Both the position numbers and the translations under genes were made by a program. A DNA stretch of 64,000 nucleotides from Trebonia sp964581815 (GTDB taxonomy: Bacteria > Actinomycetota > Actinomycetes > Streptosporangiales > Streptosporangiaceae), in contig CAZORE010000010.1 of assembly GCA_964581815.1 (NCBI GenBank), forward strand, positions 40,002 through 104,001, read 5' to 3'. Shown in pieces: positions 1-7,675 of this stretch. Numbering within the stretch: position 1 is the stretch's first letter; each line of letters opens with the position of its first letter. Under the pieces are notes generated by a model. That model was not told where the DNA came from. It was given only the letters and a program-made list of their open reading frames with translations, and did not search any database.

Positions 1-1
1 C

Positions 2-1273
2 GCGCAGAAATTGCCGTGCAGCTCAGGCGGCGCGTGGAACACCTTCACCGGCCAGTTTCGCGACGCCTGCTACACCGACATCTACCCGCTCTACTATGAC
101 GAGCAGCTGGCCGCGGGCAAGGTGCCCTACTACGGTCATCCGGTCGAGTACCCCGTCCTGATGGGCTGGATGATGGAAGCCGCGGCGTGGGCGGTCCACT
201 CCGTCGCGGACGCCTACTCCCGCGGCCGGGACTTCTACTACGTGACGGTGCTGATGCTGGCCGTCTGCCTGCTCGTCGGCGTGCTCGCGACCGCGGCCAC
301 CGCGCACCGGGAGGGCGGCGGGGCGGGCTGGAAGGCGGCGCTGCTGCTCGCGCTTTCGCCCGGCCTCATCCTCGCCGCGTACATCAACTGGGACCTGTTC
401 GCGATGGCGCTCACCGCGGGCGGCATGGCCGCCTGGGCGGCGCGCCGGCCATGGCTTGCCGGGGCGCTGCTCGGGCTCGCCGTCGCGACCAAGTTCTACC
501 CGCTGCTGCTGTTCGCGGCGCTGTTCCTGCTGTGCCTGCGCGCGGGGAAGCTGTTCGAGTTCGGCCAGGCGCTGACGGGCGGGCTCATCGCCTGGCTCGC
601 GATCAACGTGCCGGTGGCGCTGACCGCCACCTCCGGCTGGGCCGAGTTCTACGCGTTCAGCCGGTCCCGCGGCGCCGACTGGGGATCGGTCTGGTACCTG
701 TTCGAGCATTACAACGTGCCGGTGGTCGGTAACTCCTCGCTCGGCCAGCTGAACCTCATCACCTCAGGGTCGTTCGCCGTCGCGTGCGTGCTCATCGCCG
801 TGCTCGCGCTCGCCGCCCCGCGCAGGCCCCGGCTGCCGCAACTCGGTTTCCTGTTGCTCGCTTCGTTCCTGATACTCAACAAGGTGTGGTCACCGCAATA
901 CGTGGTCTGGCTGCTGCCGCTCGCGGTGCTCGCCAGGCCCCGTATCTGGGCCTACGTGCTGTGGCAAGTCGCCGAGGTCGCCTATTTCCTCGGCATCTGG
1001 GGCTACTTCGTCTACCTGTACAGCGCGTCCGGTGACGGCGTCCCCGGCATCAGCACCGGCTGGTACTTCGTCATCCTCACCGCCAGGCTGCTGACGGTCG
1101 CCGTGCTCGCGTCCACCGTGGTGGTGGACATCCTGCAGCCAGAACGCGACCGTGTCCGGGCGTCCGGCCTCAACGACGACCCCGCGGGCGGGGTGCTTGA
1201 CGGCGCGCCTGACCGCCTGGTCCTCGGCTGGCGCGGGGTGGGCCGCCGTCCGGCCGAGGCCGCGGCGGGCTAG
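2..1273 (+). CDS. GT87-type polyprenol-phosphate-mannose-dependent membrane glycosyltransferase, 5' truncated by window edge
   Basis: This is a multi-pass membrane protein with roughly ten hydrophobic segments. An early extracytoplasmic loop carries CYTDIYPLYYDEQL followed by VEYPVL, the pattern of GT-C fold mannosyltransferases of the GT87/DUF2029 family, where an Asp in this loop is catalytic. Such enzymes transfer mannose from polyprenyl-phosphate-mannose to glycolipids or glycans outside the membrane. The reading frame is open to the left edge, so the TTG at 11 is probably an internal Leu and the true start lies outside. The last 40 or so residues are a charged cytoplasmic tail. The acceptor is unknown. 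Family assignment is fairly sure; substrate is inference. Confidence 0.8.
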   Translation, partial: AQKLPCSSGGAWNTFTGQFRDACYTDIYPLYYDEQLAAGKVPYYGHPVEYPVLMGWMMEAAAWAVHSVADAYSRGRDFYYVTVLMLAVCLLVGVLATAATAHREGGGAGWKAALLLALSPGLILAAYINWDLFAMALTAGGMAAWAARRPWLAGALLGLAVATKFYPLLLFAALFLLCLRAGKLFEFGQALTGGLIAWLAINVPVALTATSGWAEFYAFSRSRGADWGSVWYLFEHYNVPVVGNSSLGQLNLITSGSFAVACVLIAVLALAAPRRPRLPQLGFLLLASFLILNKVWSPQYVVWLLPLAVLARPRIWAYVLWQVAEVAYFLGIWGYFVYLYSASGDGVPGISTGWYFVILTARLLTVAVLASTVVVDILQPERDRVRASGLNDDPAGGVLDGAPDRLVLGWRGVGRRPAEAAAG

Positions 1274-1309
1274 CCGCGCTGGCGCCCGCCGGCCGTGACC
1301 GCCCTGCGG

Positions 1310-2095
1310 TCAGCCCACCCGGTCGCGGAGCCACGCGATGTCGGCGGCCAGGCCCGTCTCCGGGGTCTCGCAGACAACGGGGGCCCCGGCCGCGCGGACC
1401 ACGTCGAGCAGCGCCTGCGGGTCGATGGTGCCCGCGTCGAAGTTCGCGTGCCGGTCCGCACCGGAGCCGAACTCGTCGCGCGAGTTGTTGCAGTGCACCA
1501 GGTCGATCCGGCCGGTGATGGCCTTCACCCGGTCAACCGCGTCGGCCAGGTCAATGCCGGCCGAGTTCGCGTGGCAGGTATCCAGGCAGAACCCGACCTC
1601 GCCGCCGCCAGAAACCGAGTTAACGCCCTCCCAGAGCCGGGCGATCGCCTCGAGTGACCGGGCCATCGCGCCGGTGCCGCCCGCGGTGTTCTCGATGAGC
1701 ATCGGCAGCGGCCGTTCGATCTGCTCGAGCGCCTTGATCCAGTTCTCGACGCCAACCGCGGGGTCGGCGTCCGCCGTGACATGCCCGCCGTGCACGATGA
1801 GCCCCTTGGCGCCGATGGACGCGGCGGCCTTGAGCTGCTGGCCGAGCAGCTTCCTGCTCGGGATGCGGATCCGGTTGTTGGTCGACGCCACGTTGATCAC
1901 GTACGGGGCGTGGATGTAAACGTCCACGTCCGCCGCGGCGTAGGCATCGCGGAGCGCACCGGGATCACCGCCGGGGATAACCGGCCCCTTCCACCCTTGG
2001 GGGTCACCGAGGAAGAACTGCGCCACGCGCGCACCGCACGCAACGGCGTCGTCCAGCGGATGATCGGAGTGGAAGTGCCCGCCAATACGCATCAT
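1310..2095 (-). CDS. nfo: Deoxyribonuclease IV (AP endonuclease family 2)
   Basis: The 261-residue protein matches endonuclease IV, which nicks DNA 5' to abasic sites in base-excision repair using a three-metal centre in a TIM barrel. Visible metal-ligand motifs in order are HAPY (early), VHGGH, IENTAGG, FCLDTCHA, VHCNNS, ADRHANF and the closing CETPE. All the expected His/Asp/Glu positions are present, and the length is normal for the family. It starts with two adjacent Met codons at 2095. It is convergent with the GT87 gene and appears to be monocistronic. Confidence 0.92.
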   Translation of the reverse strand: MMRIGGHFHSDHPLDDAVACGARVAQFFLGDPQGWKGPVIPGGDPGALRDAYAAADVDVYIHAPYVINVASTNNRIRIPSRKLLGQQLKAAASIGAKGLIVHGGHVTADADPAVGVENWIKALEQIERPLPMLIENTAGGTGAMARSLEAIARLWEGVNSVSGGGEVGFCLDTCHANSAGIDLADAVDRVKAITGRIDLVHCNNSRDEFGSGADRHANFDAGTIDPQALLDVVRAAGAPVVCETPETGLAADIAWLRDRVG

Positions 2096-2140
2096 GGCTA
2101 GAGCCTAATGCGGGCCGCCCCCGGGAGATCCGACAAACCG

Positions 2141-2467
2141 TCAGGCGAAGCCGCCGTGGGCGAGGCCGAGCGCTAGGCCCACGAAGCCGGCGATGATGCC
2201 GGCCACGATGATGACCCGTTCTTCCCTGGTCGCTGACATCATCTGGGAGACGAGCCCGACGAGCAGGGCGGCGAGGCCGGTGACCGCGGTCACGACCGCC
2301 CAGCCGTGAGAACCGCTCGGGCCGGTCCTAAGCAGCAGTCCGAGTGCGAATGAGACCAAGCCGACGATGAGCGTGAAGAACGCCGCCACGTTGAGCAGCG
2401 GGTGGCGCTGACCGTCCGAGTTGAGCGTGAAGTGCGGTGCGTGCCCGCGGGTGCGGATCGTGGTCAC
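2141..2467 (-). CDS. Small membrane protein, three predicted TM helices, function unknown
   Basis: This is a 108-residue protein with a polar N-terminus of about 25 residues followed by three hydrophobic segments (about 27-48, 58-77, 84-105). It starts at GTG 2467, preceded by GGGAGG at good spacing. It sits divergently upstream of rpsF and ends close to nfo. Small proteins of this shape are common beside the rpsF cluster in actinobacteria, but I do not recognise a characterised family. Confidence 0.65.
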   Translation of the reverse strand: MTTIRTRGHAPHFTLNSDGQRHPLLNVAAFFTLIVGLVSFALGLLLRTGPSGSHGWAVVTAVTGLAALLVGLVSQMMSATREERVIIVAGIIAGFVGLALGLAHGGFA

Positions 2468-2592
2468 GACGGCCTCCCAGGAGGACTCCGTAGTCCAGGT
2501 TCAACTCCACTGTTCCCCTTTTAGCGCCGGATGAACAGGCCCGCGGGCCAGGAACCGGCTCGGAATGTCGTTGGGCCTTGGTACAGTTAGTG

Positions 2593-2624
2593 GCTGCGGA
2601 CGGGGACTATGAGCCCCGCCGTGC
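2593..2624 (+). promoter_or_regulatory. Candidate S6:S18-binding leader element of rpsF
   Basis: About 50 bases upstream of the rpsF start lies a hairpin with stem CGGGG (2601-2605) and CCCCG (2614-2618), followed directly by CCG (2619-2621). Many bacterial rpsF leaders carry an autoregulatory RNA motif built from a CCG bulge beside a short hairpin that mimics the S18 site of 16S rRNA. The resemblance is structural and read by eye, so it is a candidate only. Confidence 0.35.
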
Positions 2625-2674
2625 CTCCTGTCACGGAACGCCCGTGACCGCGTCAGTCCAGAGGAGGAGCGCAT

Positions 2675-2965
2675 ATGCGCCACTACGAGATCATGATCAT
2701 CCTCGACCCGAACCTCGAGGAGCGGACGGTACAGCCGTCGCTCGAGGGGTTCCTCAAGGTCGTGACCGCCGACGGTGGCAAGGTCGGCAAGCTTGACATC
2801 TGGGGGAAGCGCCGGCTTTCCTATCCGATCGACAAGAAGCCGGAAGGCATCTACGCCATCGTCGACCTGACCGCCAACCCGGGTGCCGTCCAGGAGCTCG
2901 ACCGCCAGCTCAACCTCAACGAGGGCGTGCTGCGGACCAAGGTCCTGCGGCCCGAGCACCGCTAA
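2675..2965 (+). CDS. rpsF: 30S ribosomal protein S6
   Basis: The 96-residue protein begins MRHYEIMIILDPNLEERTV and contains WGKRRLSYPIDKKPEGIY, the hallmark of bacterial S6. S6 binds the platform of the 30S subunit together with S18. The start ATG at 2675 follows a strong GAGGAGG site. It is the first gene of the conserved rpsF-ssb-rpsR-rplI cluster. Confidence 0.97.
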   Translation: MRHYEIMIILDPNLEERTVQPSLEGFLKVVTADGGKVGKLDIWGKRRLSYPIDKKPEGIYAIVDLTANPGAVQELDRQLNLNEGVLRTKVLRPEHR

Positions 2966-3010
2966 GCCACAGCCTTATCCATCAGTTCTGCTAAGACCGG
3001 GAGCGCCACA

Positions 3011-3529
3011 ATGGCGGCAGGAGACACCCCCATCACGGTCGTCGGCAACCTCGTCGCCGACCCGGAACTCCGATTCACCCCAGCCGGCCAGCCGGTGGCG
3101 ACCTTCAGGATCGCCTCGACGCCGCGGATACGCGACAACGCGAGCAATGAGTGGCGGGACGGCGACAGCCTCTTCCTGACCTGCAACGTCTGGCGGCAGG
3201 CGGCAGAGAACGTGGCCGAATCGCTGCAGCGCGGCATGCGGGTCATCGTGACCGGCCGGCTCAAGCAGCGGAACTATGAGACCAAGGAAGGCGAGAAGCG
3301 CACCGTCTACGAGGTCGAGGTCGACGACGTCGGCCCCTCGCTGCGGAACGCTTCGGCCAAGGTCAACCGGGCCAGCCGCGGCAGCGGCGAAGGCGGGTTC
3401 GGCGGCGGCAACAACCGGGCCGGCGGCAACAACAGCGGCCAGGGGTCAGCGTCCGGCGGCAGCAGCCGCAACGAGGACCCGTGGGCGTCCGACTCCAGCG
3501 CCGGCTACTCCGACGAACCGCCGTTCTAA
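3011..3529 (+). CDS. ssb: Single-stranded DNA-binding protein
   Basis: The 172-residue protein has an N-terminal OB fold (about residues 1-112), a Gly/Asn/Ser-rich linker (about 115-160), and the acidic C-terminal tip ending DEPPF that recruits replication and repair partners. This is the paralogue encoded between rpsF and rpsR that serves general replication. It is co-transcribed with rpsF at 45 bp spacing. Confidence 0.96.
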   Translation: MAAGDTPITVVGNLVADPELRFTPAGQPVATFRIASTPRIRDNASNEWRDGDSLFLTCNVWRQAAENVAESLQRGMRVIVTGRLKQRNYETKEGEKRTVYEVEVDDVGPSLRNASAKVNRASRGSGEGGFGGGNNRAGGNNSGQGSASGGSSRNEDPWASDSSAGYSDEPPF

Positions 3530-3595
3530 AACTCCAGCAAGTAACAAACCGACCATCCCCGCATTAACCGCGGGGCTCTCCTAAGGAGCACCACG

Positions 3596-3832
3596 ATGGC
3601 GAAGCCTCCAATTCGCAAGCCCAAGAAGAAGGTCTGCGCCTTCTGCCACGAAAAGATTGTTTACGTGGATTACAAGGACACCGGCCTCCTTCGCAAGTAC
3701 ATCTCCGACCGCGGCAAGATCCGTGCGCGACGGGTTACCGGGAACTGCACCCGGCACCAGCGCGACGTCGCCACCGCGATCAAGAACGCACGCGAGATGG
3801 CGCTGCTCCCGTACACCAGCACGGCGCGCTAG
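3596..3832 (+). CDS. rpsR: 30S ribosomal protein S18
   Basis: The 78-residue protein shows KKKVCAFC and RRVTGNCTRHQRDVATAIKNAREMALLPY, typical of S18. Cys residues at CAFC suggest the zinc-type C+ form. S18 pairs with S6 on the 30S platform. A GC-rich hairpin (arms 3557-3562 and 3570-3575) lies just before the ribosome-binding site CTAAGGAG, which may tune expression between ssb and rpsR. Confidence 0.96.
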   Translation: MAKPPIRKPKKKVCAFCHEKIVYVDYKDTGLLRKYISDRGKIRARRVTGNCTRHQRDVATAIKNAREMALLPYTSTAR

Positions 3833-3851
3833 GGCCAGGGAGGACTGACCA

Positions 3852-4307
3852 ATGTCTCGCATGAAGCTGATCCTGACGCAGGAGGTCGACGGCCTCGGCA
3901 CCCCGGGTGACGTGGTGGACGTGGCCGCGGGCTACGGCCGTAACTACCTGCTGCCCCGCGGGTTCGCGATCTCGTGGACCCGTGGCGGTGAGAAGCAGGT
4001 CGAGCTGATCAAGCGGGCCCGCGCGGCGCGTGAGATCCGTACCCTTGAGGACGCGCAGGCGGTGGCCGGGCAGCTGCAGCGGCTGAACATCCGGCTCAAG
4101 CGGCGCGCCGGGTCTAACGGTCGGCTGTTCGGCTCGGTCGGCGCGACCGACATCGCCGAGGCGGTTCGCACCGCAGGCGGCCCGGAGATTGACCGCAGGA
4201 AGATCGTCGTGCCCGACCCGATCAAGGCGGCCGGCTCGTACAAGGTCCAGGTCCGGCTGCACCCCGAGGTGACCGCCTCGGTGGGCATTGAGGTCACCGG
4301 CGCCTGA
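3852..4307 (+). CDS. rplI: 50S ribosomal protein L9
   Basis: The 151-residue protein begins with MKLILTQEVDGLGTPGDVVDV and continues GYGRNYLLPRGFA, the N-terminal L9 domain. A long helix and a C-terminal domain follow (about 65-151). It binds 23S rRNA at the base of the L1 stalk. It lies 19 bp after rpsR and ends the ribosomal operon, with a strong hairpin about 90 bp downstream. Confidence 0.97.
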   Translation: MSRMKLILTQEVDGLGTPGDVVDVAAGYGRNYLLPRGFAISWTRGGEKQVELIKRARAAREIRTLEDAQAVAGQLQRLNIRLKRRAGSNGRLFGSVGATDIAEAVRTAGGPEIDRRKIVVPDPIKAAGSYKVQVRLHPEVTASVGIEVTGA

Positions 4308-4318
4308 TCCCCCGGGCG

Positions 4319-4390
4319 TTTTCCACAGGTAGTTTTCCACAGCGTTCTTCACAGGCAATCTGTTGCCCACAGGGAGTGCGCTTTTCCACA
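4319..4390 (+). other. DnaA-box cluster A (five sites)
   Basis: Five same-orientation nonamers lie within 72 bp: TTTTCCACA at 4319-4327, TTTTCCACA at 4333-4341, TTCTTCACA at 4345-4353, TTGCCCACA at 4363-4371 and TTTTCCACA at 4382-4390. They differ by one to three bases from the actinobacterial DnaA box TTGTCCACA. Start-to-start spacing is 12-19 bp. The cluster begins 12 bp after rplI. Confidence 0.6.
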
Positions 4391-4395
4391 GCGAT

Positions 4396-4440
4396 CCGCC
4401 CGGCGGCGCGCCTTCACGCAGAAGGCGCATCGCCGGGCGG
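4396..4440. terminator. Strong bidirectional hairpin terminator
   Basis: A 20-bp stem (4396-4415 with 4421-4440, two mismatches) encloses a 5-nt loop. It lies between rplI and the convergent 70-aa gene and overlaps the last codons of the latter. High-GC actinobacterial terminators often lack a U tract, as here. Confidence 0.6.
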
Positions 4441-4626
4441 TGCTGTGTACCGCTGCGCGCGCCGCGCGAGCTCGGGGTCAAGCGCGCTGACCATCTGCCA
4501 CAGGGCGGCTATCCGGGTGGCGAGCTCGGCCTCGCCTGCCTCGCTGCGGATGGCACGGGCATCGCTTTCTAGCTGGTCAATCGCTATCGCGATGCGGTCG
4601 ATCTCGTCCCCCGTGTTCGAACGCAC
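4414..4626 (-). CDS. Small 70-aa helical protein of unknown function
   Basis: The protein reads as two amphipathic helices with regular acidic/basic spacing (IDRIAIAIDQLESDARAIRSE, then ELATRIAALWQMVSALDPELARR) and a Pro-rich tail. It uses a GTG start at 4626. It is embedded between the two DnaA-box clusters and is convergent with rplI. Coding character is plausible, but no known domain is recognised. Confidence 0.45.
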   Translation of the reverse strand: MRSNTGDEIDRIAIAIDQLESDARAIRSEAGEAELATRIAALWQMVSALDPELARRAQRYTAPPGDAPSA

Positions 4627-4787
4627 AGGCGAATGATAGCCGGCCCAGGCCGAGGGGAACGGCTGTTCCGCGGTGCTGCGGGCGTACCGTCGCGCCCGTC
4701 CGGCGCGGGTTCCGCGTGCCTGTGGAGAGCTGCCCGATTCGTTCTGTAGCTGGGGAAAAGCTTCGGGCGCCCCCCCGCTCGCATCAG

Positions 4788-4992
4788 TTTTCCACAGGCA
4801 ATCTGATGCGGCCTGTGTATTTTACTGTGGATAACCCGGCAAAAAACACGGCCGACTTTTTCTCCTGCACAGCCAGTGGATTACGTCTGTGCAGGTCCCA
4901 GGCCGCTACGACGAGCACTCTCGCAGACTGTCCACAAGGTATCCACCAGCTACGCACAACCTGGCCACAGGTTCTCAACAACCTTGTCCACA
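4788..4992. other. DnaA-box cluster B upstream of dnaB
   Basis: Sites are TTTTCCACA at 4788-4796, a perfect reverse box (TGTGGATAA, i.e. TTATCCACA) at 4826-4834, CTGTCCACA at 4928-4936, CTGGCCACA at 4961-4969 and a perfect TTGTCCACA at 4984-4992. An A/T-rich run (about 4818-4862) lies beside the reverse box. The arrangement of mixed boxes plus an A/T-rich patch resembles an origin or a DnaA-control region. There is no dnaA or dnaN in view, so it is probably not oriC. Confidence 0.65.
4864..4895. repeat. 9-bp inverted repeat inside DnaA-box cluster B
   Basis: CCTGCACAG (4864-4872) and CTGTGCAGG (4887-4895) are perfect inverted copies separated by 14 bp. They sit between the reverse DnaA box and the downstream forward boxes, and could be an operator or a cruciform-forming element. 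Function is unknown. Confidence 0.45.
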
Positions 4993-5139
4993 GTCCGTGT
5001 TGGCACGGAGGCCAGGGGATCGGCACAATGTCAGAGCCGCCGATGACAGGCCCCTTTGACGGACGTCGATCGTCAGACCCCTTTGGTAGAACGGAGTCGA
5101 CGCTTGGGTGGGGCGTTACGCGTGGGGAGGAGGCGTCCA

Positions 5140-6492
5140 GTGAGCGTTACCGAGTTGCCGCAGCGCGGCGACGAATTCGAGCGGATGCCGCCGCACGACG
5201 TCGCGGCCGAGCAGTGCGTGCTGGGCGGCATGCTGCTGTCGAAGGACGCGATCTCCGACGTCATCGAGGTGATCAGGCCCACCGATCACTACCGGCCGGC
5301 CCATCAGCTCGTGCACGAGGCCATCCTCGACCTGTATGCGCGCGGCGAGCCTGCCGACCCGATCACTGTCGCCAACGAGCTCACCAGGCGAGGCGAGCTC
5401 ACCCGCATCGGCGGCGCTCCCTACCTGCACACGCTCATCGCTTCGGTACCCACCGCGGCCAACGCCGGGTACTACGCGCGGATCGTCAGGGAGCGGGCCA
5501 TCCTGCGGCGGCTGGTGGAGGCTGGCACGCGGATCGTCCAGTTCGGCTACGCCGGCGACGGTGACGCCGATGAGCTCGTCGACCGGGCGCAGGCCGAGGT
5601 CTACGCGGTCACCGACCGCCGCATCGCGGAGGACTACCACCCGCTGTCCGAGATCATGCCCGCCGCTCTCGAGGAGATCGAGGCGATCGGCGCGCACGGC
5701 GGCGGCATCAGCGGCGTCCCCACGGGCTTCGCCGACCTGGACGCCCTCACCAACGGCCTGCACGCCGGCCAGATGGTCGTCATCGCGGCCCGCCCCGCCG
5801 TCGGCAAGAGCGCACTCGCACTCGACTTCGCGCGGTCGGCGACGATCAGGCACGGCCTCCCCACCGTGGTCTTCTCGCTGGAGATGGGGCGGAACGAGAT
5901 CACGATGCGGCTGCTGTCGGCCGAGGCGCGGGTGCCGATGCACGTGATGCGGACCGGCCAGATGAGCGACGATGACTGGGGCCGGCTCGCCAAGCGAATG
6001 AGCGAGGTCGCGGACGCGCCGCTGTTCATCGACGACTCGCCGAACATGTCGCTCATGGAGATCAGGGCCAAGTGCCGACGGCTCAAGCAGCGCCACGACC
6101 TCAAGCTCGTCATCATCGACTACCTGCAGCTGATGTCCTCGCCCAAGCGGACCGAGAGCCGACAGCAGGAGGTCTCCGAGATGTCCCGGTCGCTCAAGCT
6201 GCTGGCCAAGGAGCTTGAGGTGCCCGTGGTGGCGCTCTCCCAGCTGAACCGGGGGCCCGAGCAGCGCCAGGACAAAAAGCCGATGTTGTCCGATTTGCGC
6301 GAATCGGGTTCTATCGAACAAGATGCGGATGTTGTCATACTTTTGCATAGAGAAGATGCATATGAGCGGGAATCGCCCCGGGCCGGTGAAGCGGACCTGA
6401 TCGTCGCCAAGCACAGGAACGGGCCGACCGCGACGGTCACGGTGGCGTTCCAGGGGCACTACAGCCGCTTCGTCGACATGGCCCCAGGCTGA
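5140..6492 (+). CDS. dnaB: Replicative DNA helicase DnaB
   Basis: This is the replicative helicase that encircles the lagging-strand template. The DnaB N-domain occupies about residues 15-120 (PHDVAAEQCVLGGMLL), and the RecA-like motor follows with Walker A ARPAVGKSALAL near 215 and LVIIDYLQLM near 325. GTG 5140 is chosen because GGGGAGGAGG precedes it and it gives the usual N-terminus (450 aa). A frame-open extension back to 5056 lacks family features. Codons 6274-6375 (AAA, TTG, GAT, GTT, ATA, CTT, AGA, GCA, TAT) are strikingly A/T-rich compared with the rest. They span LRESG/SIEQDAD, a known DnaB intein insertion site, although no intein is present. Confidence 0.96.
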   Translation: MSVTELPQRGDEFERMPPHDVAAEQCVLGGMLLSKDAISDVIEVIRPTDHYRPAHQLVHEAILDLYARGEPADPITVANELTRRGELTRIGGAPYLHTLIASVPTAANAGYYARIVRERAILRRLVEAGTRIVQFGYAGDGDADELVDRAQAEVYAVTDRRIAEDYHPLSEIMPAALEEIEAIGAHGGGISGVPTGFADLDALTNGLHAGQMVVIAARPAVGKSALALDFARSATIRHGLPTVVFSLEMGRNEITMRLLSAEARVPMHVMRTGQMSDDDWGRLAKRMSEVADAPLFIDDSPNMSLMEIRAKCRRLKQRHDLKLVIIDYLQLMSSPKRTESRQQEVSEMSRSLKLLAKELEVPVVALSQLNRGPEQRQDKKPMLSDLRESGSIEQDADVVILLHREDAYERESPRAGEADLIVAKHRNGPTATVTVAFQGHYSRFVDMAPG

Positions 6493-6527
6493 CGGCTGTT
6501 TGTAGGTTCTCATCACAGTTGGCCAAC

Positions 6528-6576
6528 GTCTCATCGATCTGGCCAACAGATGGCCAATTGGCCAGATCGATGAGAC
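6528..6576. repeat. 19-bp perfect inverted repeat at left island end
   Basis: Arms 6528-6546 and 6558-6576 are perfect inverted copies around an 11-bp loop. The right arm with its AA prefix (AATTGGCCAGATCGATGAGA, 6556-6575) recurs exactly at 15079-15098. The hairpin may also terminate dnaB transcription. Confidence 0.75.
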
Positions 6577-6632
6577 ACCAGGTGGCCAGTCTGGGCTGAT
6601 GGGATGCTGGTGCGGAGGTTACGGGGGCGGCC

Positions 6633-7559
6633 GTGCTTCTGCGAGAGGGTCGAGCATTGCCGTATGACCGCTACCTGCCTGGCGAGGTCATGTTCTGGGA
6701 CATCGATGACATCGCCGAGTCCCTCTCCTGGGATCCAGATCCGCTGACGCTGAGACTCCAGCTGAGGTCCCCCGACCCGTACAGCGGACGGCCAGTCCCG
6801 GCCTGCTGGGTGGTTTACACGCGGGGATTGTTCCTTGTGACGTGTGATCTGACCGGGTTCGCTGACATGGCCTGCCGTCACGGCCTGACCGTCGTTGCTT
6901 GCTCGGGTGGTGAGCTGGTGCTGCAGGAGGAGGGCTGCTCCAAGCAAACGGTCGTCCGCCTGCTGGATCGTGATCCGCCGCGAAACGCATCGCCGCGCTG
7001 GTGGCTAGAGCAGGAGGGCGATTGGATCAGCTGGTATAAGACGGAGGAGCGCAGGCGCCGGGACGCTGCTCTCCTTAAGGAGACGCGGGTGACCGATGAA
7101 CAGCATGCAGAGGTCGACGCCCTGATCGCCGAGGCTCGTGCGGCAGGCCGCTGGCTGGGCGGATATGAAGTGGCAGCGCGTTTCAGGCTGTCGCTTTACG
7201 GTGCCGAGCGTCTGCTGTGGGAACGCATGCCCCCGCCGCTTACGGACGATGAGGTCGCGGACGTGGTCCGCCGCCTGGCCCTTGCCGGCGGCGGCAGGGT
7301 CAGGGCGCAAGACGTGGTGCCGTTCGGGGCCGCGAGACCGCGTGCGGTCATAGCCGTGAGGCAGTACTACGGGCCGGACTTTTCGAAGCTCGAGCGCGAC
7401 GAGCAGGGACGAGTGACGGGGCCGCAGGTCCTTGAGGCCTACGGCCTGTGTGCGGGCACGTTGTACTGGAGGGTCCGGCGCGGCAGCCTGAAAGTGGTCG
7501 GTAAGGCAGGCAGGGAGAGGCTGTTCGACTACGAGCAGGTCCGCGCGGTCCTAGGCTGA
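6633..7559 (+). CDS. Unrecognised 308-aa protein with possible C-terminal DNA-binding helix-turn-helix
   Basis: This is a soluble protein with no signal peptide or membrane segment. The N-terminal half (about 1-115) is beta-rich with many Trp/Asp residues. Residues about 120-165 are highly charged and probably helical. The final 60 residues (GPQVLEAYGLCAGTLYWRVR then KVVGKAGRERLFDYEQV) look like an excisionase/MerR-type winged helix. GTG 6633 is preceded by a G-rich stretch. It is the first gene inside the left island end, so it could be cargo or a transposition accessory. No family is recognised. Confidence 0.6.
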   Translation: MLLREGRALPYDRYLPGEVMFWDIDDIAESLSWDPDPLTLRLQLRSPDPYSGRPVPACWVVYTRGLFLVTCDLTGFADMACRHGLTVVACSGGELVLQEEGCSKQTVVRLLDRDPPRNASPRWWLEQEGDWISWYKTEERRRRDAALLKETRVTDEQHAEVDALIAEARAAGRWLGGYEVAARFRLSLYGAERLLWERMPPPLTDDEVADVVRRLALAGGGRVRAQDVVPFGAARPRAVIAVRQYYGPDFSKLERDEQGRVTGPQVLEAYGLCAGTLYWRVRRGSLKVVGKAGRERLFDYEQVRAVLG

Positions 7560-7675
7560 CGGCTGAAGCGAGCTGGGTACGCGCGGCTCAAGGGGCCCCG
7601 GGCACACCTCGCTGGACCTGCCGGGTGGAGGGACTCCTCGATGCACCCGGGTGCACGCAGGGAACAAGAGGGCAG

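Noticed and set aside
4319..4992. Calling this region the chromosomal oriC
   Set aside because: The boxes and A/T-rich patch fit, but dnaA, dnaN, rpmH and gyrase genes are absent from the flanks; the neighbours are rplI and dnaB. It is kept as a DnaA-box cluster.
5056..5139. Longer DnaB start at 5056
   Set aside because: The extra 28 residues are Arg-rich and unlike DnaB; GTG 5140 has a strong GGAGGAGG site.
6310..6312. An intact intein in dnaB
   Set aside because: The extein reads straight through LRESGSIEQDAD with no insertion; only the codon anomaly remains.
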